The translations under genes and the position numbers were made by a program. A DNA stretch of 64,000 nt from Limnoglobus roseus (GTDB lineage Bacteria; Planctomycetota; Planctomycetia; Gemmatales; Gemmataceae): contig NZ_CP042425.1 of assembly GCF_008254045.1 (NCBI RefSeq), positions 2,728,001-2,792,000 on the forward strand, written 5' to 3'. How positions within the stretch are numbered: the stretch's first letter is position 1; every line of letters starts with the position of its first letter. A model generated the notes under the pieces. It was not told where the DNA came from, searched no databases, and worked only from the letters and a program-made list of their open reading frames with translations. This document shows positions 49,338 through 58,835 of the stretch, piece by piece.

Positions 49338-52300
49338 CTATCGGCCGGTCGTGACCGGCTCGAAGTACGGCACCACGCCCTGGTATTGCGGGGATCCTAT
49401 GTCGAAGCCCGGTTGGGGGCCGGGGTTCGCGCTGATCCCGTTCGAAACCGCGAGGCCTGGGCGAAGGGTCAAAGACCCTGTCACGAGGACATTCGCGATG
49501 CCCGTCGTGGAGTCGAAGTACTCGTTCGGGTCGATCGTCATGTTATTGTTCAGATCGAAACCGAGCGACGCCACGTTAACCGCTTGGGCCGCGGCCCCGG
49601 TGCCGAGGACGAGGGTGAACGTGGTGTTCGGGTCGTTCGCGACGGCGGGTGGGAGCGGTGTGGGCGGGCCGACAACGAGGAAGTACGTTCGCCCTTCGTA
49701 GACGTAGGAAATGGCGTTGATCGTACCGGTGGTGTCTTTCGGGTGCGGCCCAAAACCGGTAGCCCGGAATTGCACGAGGGACATCCCAACGGGCGGCGCG
49801 GTCATCGGCGCCGGGTTCGATGTGGCCGTTTCCGTAAACCACAACCCCTTGGACTGTTGTGCCGTGGGCGTTGCGGTTACGGGCACGGTCGTCGGGGCCA
49901 CGGGAGCTGCGGCGATCATCGAGCGGTCCACGACGGCGACGAACTTCGCCCGCAGGTCGCCGGGGATGTCGCTGAACACTTCCTTACCGAGGACCGGCGG
50001 GTTCGTCGTGTCGTACGGCCCGTTGTTCCGCACCTCGAAGTAGCCGACGGTCATCACCACGAGGTACGTGTCGGACGTGGTCGTGATGTTGTTGTACATC
50101 TTGCCGAGCATCTCGGCTTGAAGGTACGGGTGGGTTATTTGCGAGGGCGTCATGGCCGGTGGTATGGTCGACGACGTGCGATAGATCGCCGGCGCTCCCG
50201 TCGTCGTGTTCATCCGCAGGATCGTGTCCGCGATGCCCGATCCTGATGGGAGAAGCGAGCCGGGCGGTGGTGGAGTAGCCGTTGCTGCAAAGGTGGCCGT
50301 ACCCAGGGGCTTGAACGGTCGGTCCGCCCCTCGAGTTATTGTGCCGTCTACATACGTCGGACCGACTTCATCAACCGTAGAGCCTATGCTTGCGGTCGAC
50401 TTCGTTCGCGCAAACGAAGCAAAACTAGGTTGCGTGGAGTCCGCGGTTGGGCTGAAAAAGATACCGTTGAGCAAGGACGTGACATCACTCCCTTGGAAAC
50501 TGTTAGCATTGTTGGGAGCCGTGGTACTTTGATCGAGTAGGGCTTCCAATACGCTTTGATCCCAAATCATGTTGATGTTGATCTTGCCGGGGACGCGCCC
50601 CCCTTCCGGCAGGCCGTACCCCCACGGCTTTACGCTTAACAGTTCGAGGGCCCGGTAGAGTGGGGCCGCGGCCGAAGTCCAAGGCACGGTGTGCTGGTTC
50701 GCCACGGGTGTGGCTCCGATGGTTGCGAACTGGTGCGTGACCTGATCCGTTCGCCCGACCGCCGCGTGGAGGAGTTCGATCGAGTTCACGAGCGGGCGGT
50801 CGAAGTGCGGCATCCACTCGAAGGGCAGGCGGATCATATTGTCCGACGACATCATCATTGTCGACGGGTAGTTCTGCGAGTTGTGGCGGAACAAGGACGT
50901 GACCGGCTGCTGAGGAAGCGGCATCGGGGCCGGCATCGGCTGGGATGCCGAGACGACGCACGAGGTCGCGTAAGTCGTGGGCAATTTGTTGTTCATCCCC
51001 ACAGGGCCTTCCGCGCCCATGTACGGTTGGATGCGGCCCACGGACACCCGGTTCTCAATGGCCGTCGGCGTGGTCGCGCTGCGGGTGCCCGGAGCCACGC
51101 CGCCGGGGCTTTGCACGAGTTGCACCCCGTCCTCCGAATGGACGTGCGTCATGTAGTCCACGGTGAGGTACGGGTTCGTAGGGTCGGACGGCACGTACGG
51201 GTTGGCGAGGCGTTGGAGTACGACGGTGTGGTTACTGATTACGTTCAATACGTTCGTCTTGTAGTTCGCGTCCATGGCCACCGGGATCGTGTAGTACATC
51301 CTCACCCCGGCCGAATCGTTGTCCTTCAACATTGTCGCGTTGGTCGGGGCGTACTCCTTCATAGCCGGGTCCGCAGGCACATCCGGCCCCACCACCGCGA
51401 TACCGTTGCGGCTCCCGGCCGCTTGGGGTTGGCCGTTATTCGGCTCAATCGAGTAGACGTAACTCGGCGTCGCGTTCACAAATGTGGGCGAATCGACCTG
51501 GAGGTTCGGCATCGTGCTGGACACCGTCCCCGTGATGTTCTGCGGGTTGCTGAGGTCCGTGACGGCCGTGGACCCACTCTGGAAGACTTGGACCCGATAC
51601 GGAACCGGGGGGGCCGGGGCGAACGTGTACGGGGCCGTCATCGGCGGCGTCATAACGTTGTAGCTGAACGGCACGTTCCCCGCGAGGGCCGACGTGTCGG
51701 CCGTGTTCGGAATGCCGCCGAGCGGGCTGCCGAACGTGTCGGTGTTGCCCGTGTTCAAGAGTTCGAGCCAGAACTTCACGCGGAAGCTCTGGCTGGCCGC
51801 CGACTTGCCACGGTCGGACGGGTCGTTGGTCACTTCCGAGTAGGCCTCGTTGATCACCACGCGCGGCTTCTCGACGCCGTACACCACGCGGTTGGGGAGT
51901 TCCGTCGGGCTGAAGTTCGTCGGGTCGAACGGCATGGCGGTGTTCAGCGGGTTCCACACGAACGGCGTGCTGATGTCGTCGTTGTCGACGAGGTCCACGA
52001 TGTTCGCGGCGATTTGAGCGAGGTACCGCAACACATCGTAGTCGGCGGCCGTCGCGGTGGCGGTGGCCGTCCCGACGGTCAGCGCGTAGCCCGCGGCCGG
52101 GTTCGGGAGGTTGACGGTCGTCGGCCCGGTAATGTTGGCCTTGGCGCCCACGGCCGCGATGAGCCGGATGAAGACCTCGCGGGCCAACTGGTTCCGCTCG
52201 GTCGAGGCTTGGAGCAACCGGGCCGCCATCGGCGTACCGGCGTTGACGGGGTCGGCCAGCGACTTGGTCGTGTCGGTCCGGTAGTCGAACAGGGTCCGGT

Positions 52301-54209
52301 TCAGGTTCACCGGCCCGATGGCGGCCATCGCCGAGCGGTAGCGGTTGATCGTCGTCGCGGTTGCGTCTTGGGTGAAGTCCGTCGCCCACGACCCCGCCGT
52401 GCCAGTGTTAGCGCTCGTGTACGGCGAGCGGAGTTGGAGGTCATCAATGTTCGTACCGCCCACGGCCAGGGCCGTGCCGTTTACCATCAGCGTCCGGCCG
52501 GTCGGGTTCGTCGTGGCGTCGCCCGCGTAGTCCCGGTAGTTCGGTTGCAGTTGCGCACGGGCGATCGAGTTGCTGGTGGTCGTTACCCGCGCCCGCACGG
52601 CGTTGACGCCGGCGCTCGTGCCGGTTTGGTTCAGGTCCGCTAGCCCGGTCGAGGGCGGGAGGAAGTAGGGTTGCGTGTAATCCACCGCGACGCCCGAGAC
52701 GACCCGGCCTGAATACTTGACCGCCGACCGGCGAAGGTCTGCGAACGAGAACAGCTTGGGCGTCGACGACGTGAAGGCGTTCCACGAGTACGGGTTGAAC
52801 ATCTGCGGAACGGCCCCCGTCGATTCGGTCGCGTCCCCGTAGCCGGGGTTCGGGTACGTCGGGTTGCTGTAGGGCTGAGTCGCGTAGGCCGTGGTGGTGG
52901 ACGTGGGGATCGTCGGCGCACTCGACGCGCCGCCGCCGTCCCAGTTCACCAGTGCGGAGGTTTGGGGGACGCTCGGGAACGGATACGAGGTCACGCCCGA
53001 TGCGCCCCGGGGCGACGGGTTCGTACTGCCCATGCGGGTGCTAATCAGTTGACCCGGGTCGGCTGATGATGATGGAAAGACGCGGGCCAAGCCGATCTCC
53101 CACGGGCCGAAGCCCTGCGACGAGCCGCCCATCAGGTTTCCCGCCACGTTCGTGTTCACGCGGCCGTCCAGCGGCAAGATCGTCGGGGCGACCAGCGCGA
53201 TGATGTTCTTGTCCCGCCACCGCGTCACCGGCAGGCCGACGTTGGTCCAGATGGCGTCGTTCCGCTGAATGCCCTCCGTGTTCGGAATGTTCTGCACGTC
53301 ACCGGTGTACGTGCCGTCCGGGTTGGCCGGGGGGAACGGGAAATCGCTGACCGCACCGCGGCCGTCAAGGGAATCGAAGCTGTGGTCGATCGGTCGTGGG
53401 CGGATGGATTTGTACCGGCCCGCGGCGTTCAGCCAGTCGTCGTTCGCCGCGCTAAGCCCGTTGTTACTCCCGAGCGAGACACTCATCGGGGGAGCCAGGC
53501 GGCGGTCGACCGGTGGGGTCGTGTCCGGGGCCGTATAGACACCGCCGTTGAAGTGCGGCGAGACGTACGACACCTTGATGATCCGCCCCGAGATTGGGTC
53601 TTGCACGGCCACGTAGAGGTTGTTGCGGTCCGGGTAGGTGTACGGGGCGTTGCGGCCGACGTAGGCTGTGGCCGGTACCGTCGTCGCCGCGGAGCGGACG
53701 CCGAGGAACTCCGGGTCGAAGACGCGGTTGTTGCCCGCGCCACTTCGGTCGAACTGCCACGAGTAGTTGACGACCTGCCGGCGGTCGGTGATGCCGACGG
53801 ACGTGGCCCCCATGTTCGTGCTCAGGTCTTCGAAGACCGTGCCGATGCCGTTGTACGGGACGTTGTTCCCGCCGTTCGGGTGGAAGCCGTAGACCATCGT
53901 GGCCATGTCGTAGCCGCGGATGCCGTTCAGCAGGGCGTTGGCGGTCGTGCCGTAGGTCGTCGTGCTCTGCGGGTCCATCGGGTAGATGAACCGGCCGAGG
54001 AAGAGGTTGGCCATCGCGGCGGCGGACGGCGGGTTGTCGTTGGTGGCAATCGACTCGCGGTTGAGCCGCGACCAGGTGGCCTGCGATTCGCCGTAGAGCG
54101 CGAACGACAGGGCGACCACGGCGAACAGCGCCACCAAGGTTAGCGTGACCAACAAGATCGCGCCGCGGCGGTGGCCGCCCGGGGCGTGCGGAGAGCGTGC
54201 GAGCATCAT
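49338..54209 (-). CDS. Giant GspK/PilX-like secreted protein, 1623 residues
   Basis: The N-terminus (about 1-45, RRGAILLVTLTLVALFAVVALSFALYGES) looks like a GspK/PilX minor pseudopilin: a basic leader, a hydrophobic helix and no following Glu. The rest is low-complexity, threonine-, asparagine- and proline-rich sequence with few cysteines and no catalytic motif. The family is usually about 300-350 residues, so this is roughly five times the normal size. It is the last gene of the operon, the position of GspK at the tip of the pseudopilus. A tip subunit or surface adhesin-like protein is inferred. Methionine pair MM starts the frame, with AAGGTGA upstream. Confidence 0.82.
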   Translation of the reverse strand: MMLARSPHAPGGHRRGAILLVTLTLVALFAVVALSFALYGESQATWSRLNRESIATNDNPPSAAAMANLFLGRFIYPMDPQSTTTYGTTANALLNGIRGYDMATMVYGFHPNGGNNVPYNGIGTVFEDLSTNMGATSVGITDRRQVVNYSWQFDRSGAGNNRVFDPEFLGVRSAATTVPATAYVGRNAPYTYPDRNNLYVAVQDPISGRIIKVSYVSPHFNGGVYTAPDTTPPVDRRLAPPMSVSLGSNNGLSAANDDWLNAAGRYKSIRPRPIDHSFDSLDGRGAVSDFPFPPANPDGTYTGDVQNIPNTEGIQRNDAIWTNVGLPVTRWRDKNIIALVAPTILPLDGRVNTNVAGNLMGGSSQGFGPWEIGLARVFPSSSADPGQLISTRMGSTNPSPRGASGVTSYPFPSVPQTSALVNWDGGGASSAPTIPTSTTTAYATQPYSNPTYPNPGYGDATESTGAVPQMFNPYSWNAFTSSTPKLFSFADLRRSAVKYSGRVVSGVAVDYTQPYFLPPSTGLADLNQTGTSAGVNAVRARVTTTSNSIARAQLQPNYRDYAGDATTNPTGRTLMVNGTALAVGGTNIDDLQLRSPYTSANTGTAGSWATDFTQDATATTINRYRSAMAAIGPVNLNRTLFDYRTDTTKSLADPVNAGTPMAARLLQASTERNQLAREVFIRLIAAVGAKANITGPTTVNLPNPAAGYALTVGTATATATAADYDVLRYLAQIAANIVDLVDNDDISTPFVWNPLNTAMPFDPTNFSPTELPNRVVYGVEKPRVVINEAYSEVTNDPSDRGKSAASQSFRVKFWLELLNTGNTDTFGSPLGGIPNTADTSALAGNVPFSYNVMTPPMTAPYTFAPAPPVPYRVQVFQSGSTAVTDLSNPQNITGTVSSTMPNLQVDSPTFVNATPSYVYSIEPNNGQPQAAGSRNGIAVVGPDVPADPAMKEYAPTNATMLKDNDSAGVRMYYTIPVAMDANYKTNVLNVISNHTVVLQRLANPYVPSDPTNPYLTVDYMTHVHSEDGVQLVQSPGGVAPGTRSATTPTAIENRVSVGRIQPYMGAEGPVGMNNKLPTTYATSCVVSASQPMPAPMPLPQQPVTSLFRHNSQNYPSTMMMSSDNMIRLPFEWMPHFDRPLVNSIELLHAAVGRTDQVTHQFATIGATPVANQHTVPWTSAAAPLYRALELLSVKPWGYGLPEGGRVPGKININMIWDQSVLEALLDQSTTAPNNANSFQGSDVTSLLNGIFFSPTADSTQPSFASFARTKSTASIGSTVDEVGPTYVDGTITRGADRPFKPLGTATFAATATPPPPGSLLPSGSGIADTILRMNTTTGAPAIYRTSSTIPPAMTPSQITHPYLQAEMLGKMYNNITTTSDTYLVVMTVGYFEVRNNGPYDTTNPPVLGKEVFSDIPGDLRAKFVAVVDRSMIAAAPVAPTTVPVTATPTAQQSKGLWFTETATSNPAPMTAPPVGMSLVQFRATGFGPHPKDTTGTINAISYVYEGRTYFLVVGPPTPLPPAVANDPNTTFTLVLGTGAAAQAVNVASLGFDLNNNMTIDPNEYFDSTTGIANVLVTGSLTLRPGLAVSNGISANPGPQPGFDIGSPQYQGVVPYFEPVTTGR

Positions 54210-54248
54210 AACGTCACCTTGATCGAGGCCGGGCGCGGGGTCGCGGGC

Positions 54249-55532
54249 TTACAGGTCTTGGACGAGTGTCAGTTGACGGGTCAGCTTGTTCTTCGGGTCG
54301 TACAGCCGGATTTTGATCTGTACCGCCTTCAGGCGGATTAGCATTGGGACGCGGTTGTCGGGTTGGCCCATTGCCGGGGCTGTCGTCGAATCCCATCCGG
54401 CGAGAGCGGTCGACCACGTGTCGTAGATTCGCTGTCCGGCCAGCGTCGTGTTATTCGCCACCGGCACGAGGTCGGCAAAGGGAAACTCGTTCGTCACCGT
54501 CGTCCCGCCCGATCGATCGTCCCAGGAGGCTTTGACCTCGAAAGACAGGACGTTCGATAGCACGATGTCTTCGCCATTGCCGAGCGGGGCGACCTGATCG
54601 ACCGCTCCCGTGGGGCCGCGCGTCGAGGTTAGACCGCCGAGGCGGTTGAACGGGTTCGTGATGTCAACGCAGCTGTTCAGCGTGGCCGATTGCGTGGTCG
54701 CGTCAATCCGGGTGCTCATGCCGTTGGCACCCGTAGTGCCCAACGTCGGGTCGGTGTTCTTGACCGTGAAGTCAATCCGGGGCATCGTGCCGACGGGGTC
54801 GCGCCAGAAGATGGGGGGGACGGTCGGCGGAGTCGCCTCTTTCGGCAGTAAGCAGCGAACGCGGCGGTGCAGGCTGAAGAGCTGCTGGGCGGTGCCGGTA
54901 CCCGCCCCGGGGACGGTGTTGCCGGTCGATTGCTGACTGAGGAAGTACGACACCTCATACCATTGGCTCGCGAACCGTGTCGCCGCCGAGTCGAGGTTTG
55001 TCAACGAGAACTGGTTGACCGAACTGATTCGAGTTTGTTCACCCATGCTCAGCCCCCCCGCGTTGTTCTGCGGCATCTTGGCGATGGCGACCCGGTCCTG
55101 GCGGGTGGCCGGCAACCGCACGGCCATTTGCAGGATGTGGTTCACGGCCCGCGTGGACGGGATGCCGTCCGGGTCGTTGCCTTCCGCCGTGCTGGCCCCT
55201 TCTTGGGCGATGCGGAAGAACCCCCGCGGTTGTGGGCGGGCGAAGCGGTCGGGCGCGCCGATCATGTCGAGGCGGAGTTGGCTCACCTTGACCGGTTCGC
55301 CGGTCTCGGCCTCAAGGTGCGGCAGTTGCAAGTCGTTCCTCAGGACGGTCTGCGCCGTCTTCAGGCGGCCGTCGAGTTCGCCGGTCGATTTCAGCAGGCT
55401 GAAGGTGCTGACGCCGGCCCCGAACGCCTCGGCCAACACGGCCATGATGAGCATGCACAGGCCGGCGGCCACCAGGACTTCGATGAGCGTGAAGCCGGGC
55501 CGGCGGAACGGTGCTGTGGGATGAAGACGCAT
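54249..55532 (-). CDS. GspJ/PilW-like pseudopilin
   Basis: The 427-residue protein has a prepilin leader and methylation site (RRPGFTLIEVLVAAGLCMLIM), a hydrophobic helix, and an ELDGRLKTAQTVLRNDLQ stretch typical of GspJ/PilW. The C-terminal part is beta-rich and longer than usual for GspJ (about 200). It is cleaved by a prepilin peptidase before FTLIE and would join the pseudopilus tip. It lies between the GspI-like and GspK-like genes, as in the canonical order, with 39 bases to the next gene. Confidence 0.88.
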   Translation of the reverse strand: MRLHPTAPFRRPGFTLIEVLVAAGLCMLIMAVLAEAFGAGVSTFSLLKSTGELDGRLKTAQTVLRNDLQLPHLEAETGEPVKVSQLRLDMIGAPDRFARPQPRGFFRIAQEGASTAEGNDPDGIPSTRAVNHILQMAVRLPATRQDRVAIAKMPQNNAGGLSMGEQTRISSVNQFSLTNLDSAATRFASQWYEVSYFLSQQSTGNTVPGAGTGTAQQLFSLHRRVRCLLPKEATPPTVPPIFWRDPVGTMPRIDFTVKNTDPTLGTTGANGMSTRIDATTQSATLNSCVDITNPFNRLGGLTSTRGPTGAVDQVAPLGNGEDIVLSNVLSFEVKASWDDRSGGTTVTNEFPFADLVPVANNTTLAGQRIYDTWSTALAGWDSTTAPAMGQPDNRVPMLIRLKAVQIKIRLYDPKNKLTRQLTLVQDL

Positions 55533-55555
55533 GGTCGCCTCGGTCGGGAGTTCGG

Positions 55556-56527
55556 TTATTGCGGGGTCAGCGAGGGACGTTCGAACACTTCCGCCAGGCC
55601 GGCGAAGACCACCGCCCGAGTCGTGGCCACGCTGGCGTGGATCGGCTTGATTGCCGACTGCAACTCGACGGTCAGTTGGCCCGCGGTTTCGTCGTTGACG
55701 CTGACGGCCCGGTAGAAGCTGATCCGCGTCGGGGTGAGCGGCGTCGTCGGCGACGTGGACGTGTCTGCCGTGCCGGCCGTCGTCAGCATGACCCAGCGGC
55801 CCTTGCCCAGCAGCGGCCGCGGCTGGGTTTGGTCGTAGGGAATGACCAGGCTCGTGCCGCCCACGGAATAGGAGAGGTTCCCCGTCACGTTCGGGTAGGC
55901 CACTTCCGCGTTCGCCGGCGAGAACCCGGCCGCCCGCCCGTCGAACACCAGGACCGTCAGGTCGGCCACGTTCGGGTTCGTGCTGACCGGCCGTTGCAGG
56001 ACGGCCGACCAGTTGTACCGCCCCGCCCGTTCGACCGGCCCGGTCCCGCCGGTCATCACCGGCGCACCGCCCTGGTCAAAGGTCATGTCGTCCAGCAGCG
56101 TGCAGAACCGGTACGCCCGGGCGAAGTTGGGCGTCACCGAGAGCGTTTGCCGGGTCAGAGTGAACGGGGTGGCGCCGGTCGCCGACAGGCTGGCCACATT
56201 GCTCGGGGCCGCACTTTGCTGGCCGATTGGGTCGATGAAGACCGGGTCGCTGGGGTTGTTCGCATACGTGCCGAACGAATTGATAAAGGCATCCTGGCTC
56301 CCGGCCGGCTGCTCGACGACGTTCGTCTGCCAGTGCGTCCGCATCAGCGACTCGCTGTTGATGGCCGTGTCGGCACACCGCGAGTCTTTCAGCGCCTGGC
56401 CCATCTGGAGCGCACCGAGCGGGAAGAGGGCGAGCAGCGAAATCATCGCCAGGGCCGCGACGAACATCGCCACGAGGCTTTCAACCAGGGTGATCCCGCG
56501 GCGGGGCCGCGGCGTCGGCGTCATCAT
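55556..56527 (-). CDS. GspI/PilV-like pseudopilin
   Basis: The 323-residue protein has a leader with RRGITLVESLVAMFVAALAM, matching the GspI/PilV consensus in which Glu follows TLVE, and then LLALFPLGALQMGQALKDSRC. The remainder is beta-rich. It is longer than typical GspI (about 120-130 residues), consistent with the enlarged pseudopilins of this operon. It starts with two consecutive ATGs and has no strong ribosome site. It lies 23 bases from the GspJ-like gene, implying co-translation. Confidence 0.87.
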   Translation of the reverse strand: MMTPTPRPRRGITLVESLVAMFVAALAMISLLALFPLGALQMGQALKDSRCADTAINSESLMRTHWQTNVVEQPAGSQDAFINSFGTYANNPSDPVFIDPIGQQSAAPSNVASLSATGATPFTLTRQTLSVTPNFARAYRFCTLLDDMTFDQGGAPVMTGGTGPVERAGRYNWSAVLQRPVSTNPNVADLTVLVFDGRAAGFSPANAEVAYPNVTGNLSYSVGGTSLVIPYDQTQPRPLLGKGRWVMLTTAGTADTSTSPTTPLTPTRISFYRAVSVNDETAGQLTVELQSAIKPIHASVATTRAVVFAGLAEVFERPSLTPQ

Positions 56528-56693
56528 GGGTCGTTCCCCGGTGGGGGTCTCGTGGCGAATCGACGGTGCGAGCCGCCGGGTGCGTGCGTCCGTGACGTGA
56601 AGCGAGTCGTCCCGGCCGGCCTCTCCATTCTTCGCGGCCGGCCGGCCGATTCCAAAAAACGCGAACTACTAAAAAATCCAGCCTTCCGCGGGC

Positions 56694-57899
56694 CTACAGC
56701 CCGGTGTTGAGGCCGTCCTTCGCGAACTGGAACGGGTCGAAGTTCGGCGGCAGCGCGGGTGGCGGCGGGTTGATCGGCTGCGTCGAGATCGCCCCCGTCT
56801 TCGGGTAAGCGCACACGAGGATGATCTGCCCGGCCGCCGCCACGTCGGACGCGACCCGCGGGTTGATCCCACTCGGGGGGACGTTCGGAAGGTTCGAGTC
56901 TCGCATGAGGAGGGCCATCACGCCGTCGGCGATACCGACCATTTCCCCGGACGGGGCGAACAGGATATCACGGTTGCCGTTCGCGTCTGCGACCGGGGCG
57001 TTCAGGCTCGCGCTCAAATCGACGGCCATGCCGTTCGGCAAGAGCTGCGTCGGCTCGCCCAGCAACGGCCGTGGCCGGCGGAAGACGGCGAACTTCGTAG
57101 TCTGATAGGCTGGTGCGATAACTGCTGGTGGTCCCGCCTGCGTCTGCGAAAAGCCTGCGCCAAAACGGCTTCCTAACTCTGTTGAAATTGGCGAAGGTGG
57201 GGAAGGAAGAGGTGCGGGAGCCCCTAACTCCAATTCCACCACCGTATTGATCGACCATGTGACGGTTGGAGTTGTCGCATTTGGCCACATCACCGTACTG
57301 GAATTTTGTGGCGCGGGATTGTCAGTATTTCCAAGACGGAAACTAGGGTCAGGATTGGCGCTTGAGTTCGAATTCCCGCCAACCCAAATTTTAGCGATCG
57401 TGTAGGCTTGGCCCACTTCTGGCAAGTAAAGGGTATCTCCAGCCTGGATGTTGCCTGTCGGGTCCGGGATGTTAATCAAGAACACGCGGGTTTCAATCCC
57501 CGGATTCGTCGTCGATGGGTTCACCGCACCGGCTGGCGGTGGCGATTGTGTGACAATTCGTTGTATGATCAGCCGGGCCGAGGACGCGGTGATCGTCACA
57601 TTCGGCGTCGGAATCCACGGGTCGGGTTGCTCGATGTAAGCGATTTCCTTGACCAAGTTTGGGTTGGCCGGGTCGGTCAGCAGGCGGATGCCGCGCGGGG
57701 CCTTGTCGCGGAGCGCACGGTTTTTGGCCGAGAGCATCCACTGACTGAGCCGGTCGGCGGACCCGACGATCTTGTACGACTCGAACGCGCTCGACTGCGA
57801 CACGGCGATGGCCAAGCTCAGCAGGACGATGCCCAGGGCGATGGCGACGAGCAGTTCGACGAGCGTGAAGCCGCGGCGGGCTTGCGAATGGAGCATCAT
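56694..57899 (-). CDS. GspH/FimT-like pseudopilin
   Basis: The 401-residue protein carries a prepilin leader (RRGFTLVELLVAIALGIVLL) and a GspH/FimT-like helix region (ADRLSQWMLSAKNRALRDK). A long beta-rich domain follows and the end is proline-rich (NPPPPALPPNFDPFQF). The centre (about 57110-57640) is noticeably lower in GC than the flanks. The start ATG overlaps the upstream gene's stop by four bases, with GAGGTGA in front. A 166-base gap to the GspI-like gene holds no recognisable ORF. Confidence 0.88.
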   Translation of the reverse strand: MMLHSQARRGFTLVELLVAIALGIVLLSLAIAVSQSSAFESYKIVGSADRLSQWMLSAKNRALRDKAPRGIRLLTDPANPNLVKEIAYIEQPDPWIPTPNVTITASSARLIIQRIVTQSPPPAGAVNPSTTNPGIETRVFLINIPDPTGNIQAGDTLYLPEVGQAYTIAKIWVGGNSNSSANPDPSFRLGNTDNPAPQNSSTVMWPNATTPTVTWSINTVVELELGAPAPLPSPPSPISTELGSRFGAGFSQTQAGPPAVIAPAYQTTKFAVFRRPRPLLGEPTQLLPNGMAVDLSASLNAPVADANGNRDILFAPSGEMVGIADGVMALLMRDSNLPNVPPSGINPRVASDVAAAGQIILVCAYPKTGAISTQPINPPPPALPPNFDPFQFAKDGLNTGL

Positions 57900-58819
57900 T
57901 GGTCACCTCGTGCGCCCTGGCGGCGGAGTTTGTAGCCGCAGGTGAAGCCATCGGGGATGAGGGTCAGGTCCGAAGGCGCGGCCGCCAGCGTGCCCCAATC
58001 CGGACTGTTCGTGCGTGAGACGATGGTCGGCAGCCAGTTCTGGCCGCCGAACGACGTTCGCCCTGTCGCAGTGAACGCCACACCCGACGTCAACCCGGTC
58101 AACCGGCCGGCTGGGTCGAAGGGATCGTTGTTGGTCGAGTTGGCATTTTTGATGAACGGTGGGGCGTTCAGTTCGCCATTGCCTGAACTCATGCGAATAA
58201 AGGTAATCGGGTTGCCGAACGAGTCGGTGAAGACCCGTTGGCCGGCAGTGTTGTCGCGAGGGAGCAGGGCCGACAGGGCGCCGATGGCTTCCTCGTTGAA
58301 GGTTTGGCCGCGGCTCCCCTTCTGCGTCATGATCCGGTAGAGGATCACCGCCGCCTCGTCCCCCGTGTTGCCCGGTGTGGCCACCGGCGTGAAGGCAGGA
58401 CTGACGAACATGGGCGACGGCGGCAGCGTGACTAGCGTAGGTGTCGATTGAAGCGTTATCCCATTCTGGGCCTGAGTGAAGTTCTGTGGGAAGGCCCGCT
58501 TCATCCAGACGTACGTCCAGAGGGCCAACGCCCGGTCTTGGTCGTTGGCCGCCAAGGTCTTCACGGCGTCCACCTGGGCAGAGAAACCGGACTTCGTGCC
58601 CTTGAACGCATCGCGGGCGTCGTCCAACTCCGCCTTCCAGAGGGACTGGAACCCGGACTCAAGTTTCGAGACCGTGTCTTCCGTGGCCTTCACCTGCTGG
58701 CCCGCGCGGATGCGGAAGTACGCCCCGGTGCTGAGGGCGGCCAGCACCGCGAGCAGGGCCACGACCACCAGCAGTTCGATCAACGTGAAGCCGGCAGGCC
58801 GGCGGTTCGTCGCGTGCAT
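57896..58819 (-). CDS. GspG-like pseudopilin (second copy)
   Basis: The 307-residue protein has the leader [21 protein letters not shown] and a Glu at position 5 of the mature protein, as in major pseudopilins. The N-terminal helix is followed by an alpha-helical stretch (TVSKLESGFQSLWKAELDD) and a beta-rich C-terminus with an NPITF-like phrase typical of GspG. The start has AGGAGAG seven bases upstream. The ATG/stop overlap at its 3' end couples it to the GspH-like gene. Together with the next gene it gives the operon two G-type subunits. Confidence 0.87.
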   Translation of the reverse strand: MHATNRRPAGFTLIELLVVVALLAVLAALSTGAYFRIRAGQQVKATEDTVSKLESGFQSLWKAELDDARDAFKGTKSGFSAQVDAVKTLAANDQDRALALWTYVWMKRAFPQNFTQAQNGITLQSTPTLVTLPPSPMFVSPAFTPVATPGNTGDEAAVILYRIMTQKGSRGQTFNEEAIGALSALLPRDNTAGQRVFTDSFGNPITFIRMSSGNGELNAPPFIKNANSTNNDPFDPAGRLTGLTSGVAFTATGRTSFGGQNWLPTIVSRTNSPDWGTLAAAPSDLTLIPDGFTCGYKLRRQGARGDQ

Positions 58820-58835
58820 GAGAGGCTCTCCTGGC

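Noticed and set aside
50691-52643. Plus-strand open frame of 650 codons
   Set aside because: It is antisense to the giant GspK-like gene and reads as Arg/Val/His-rich shadow sequence.
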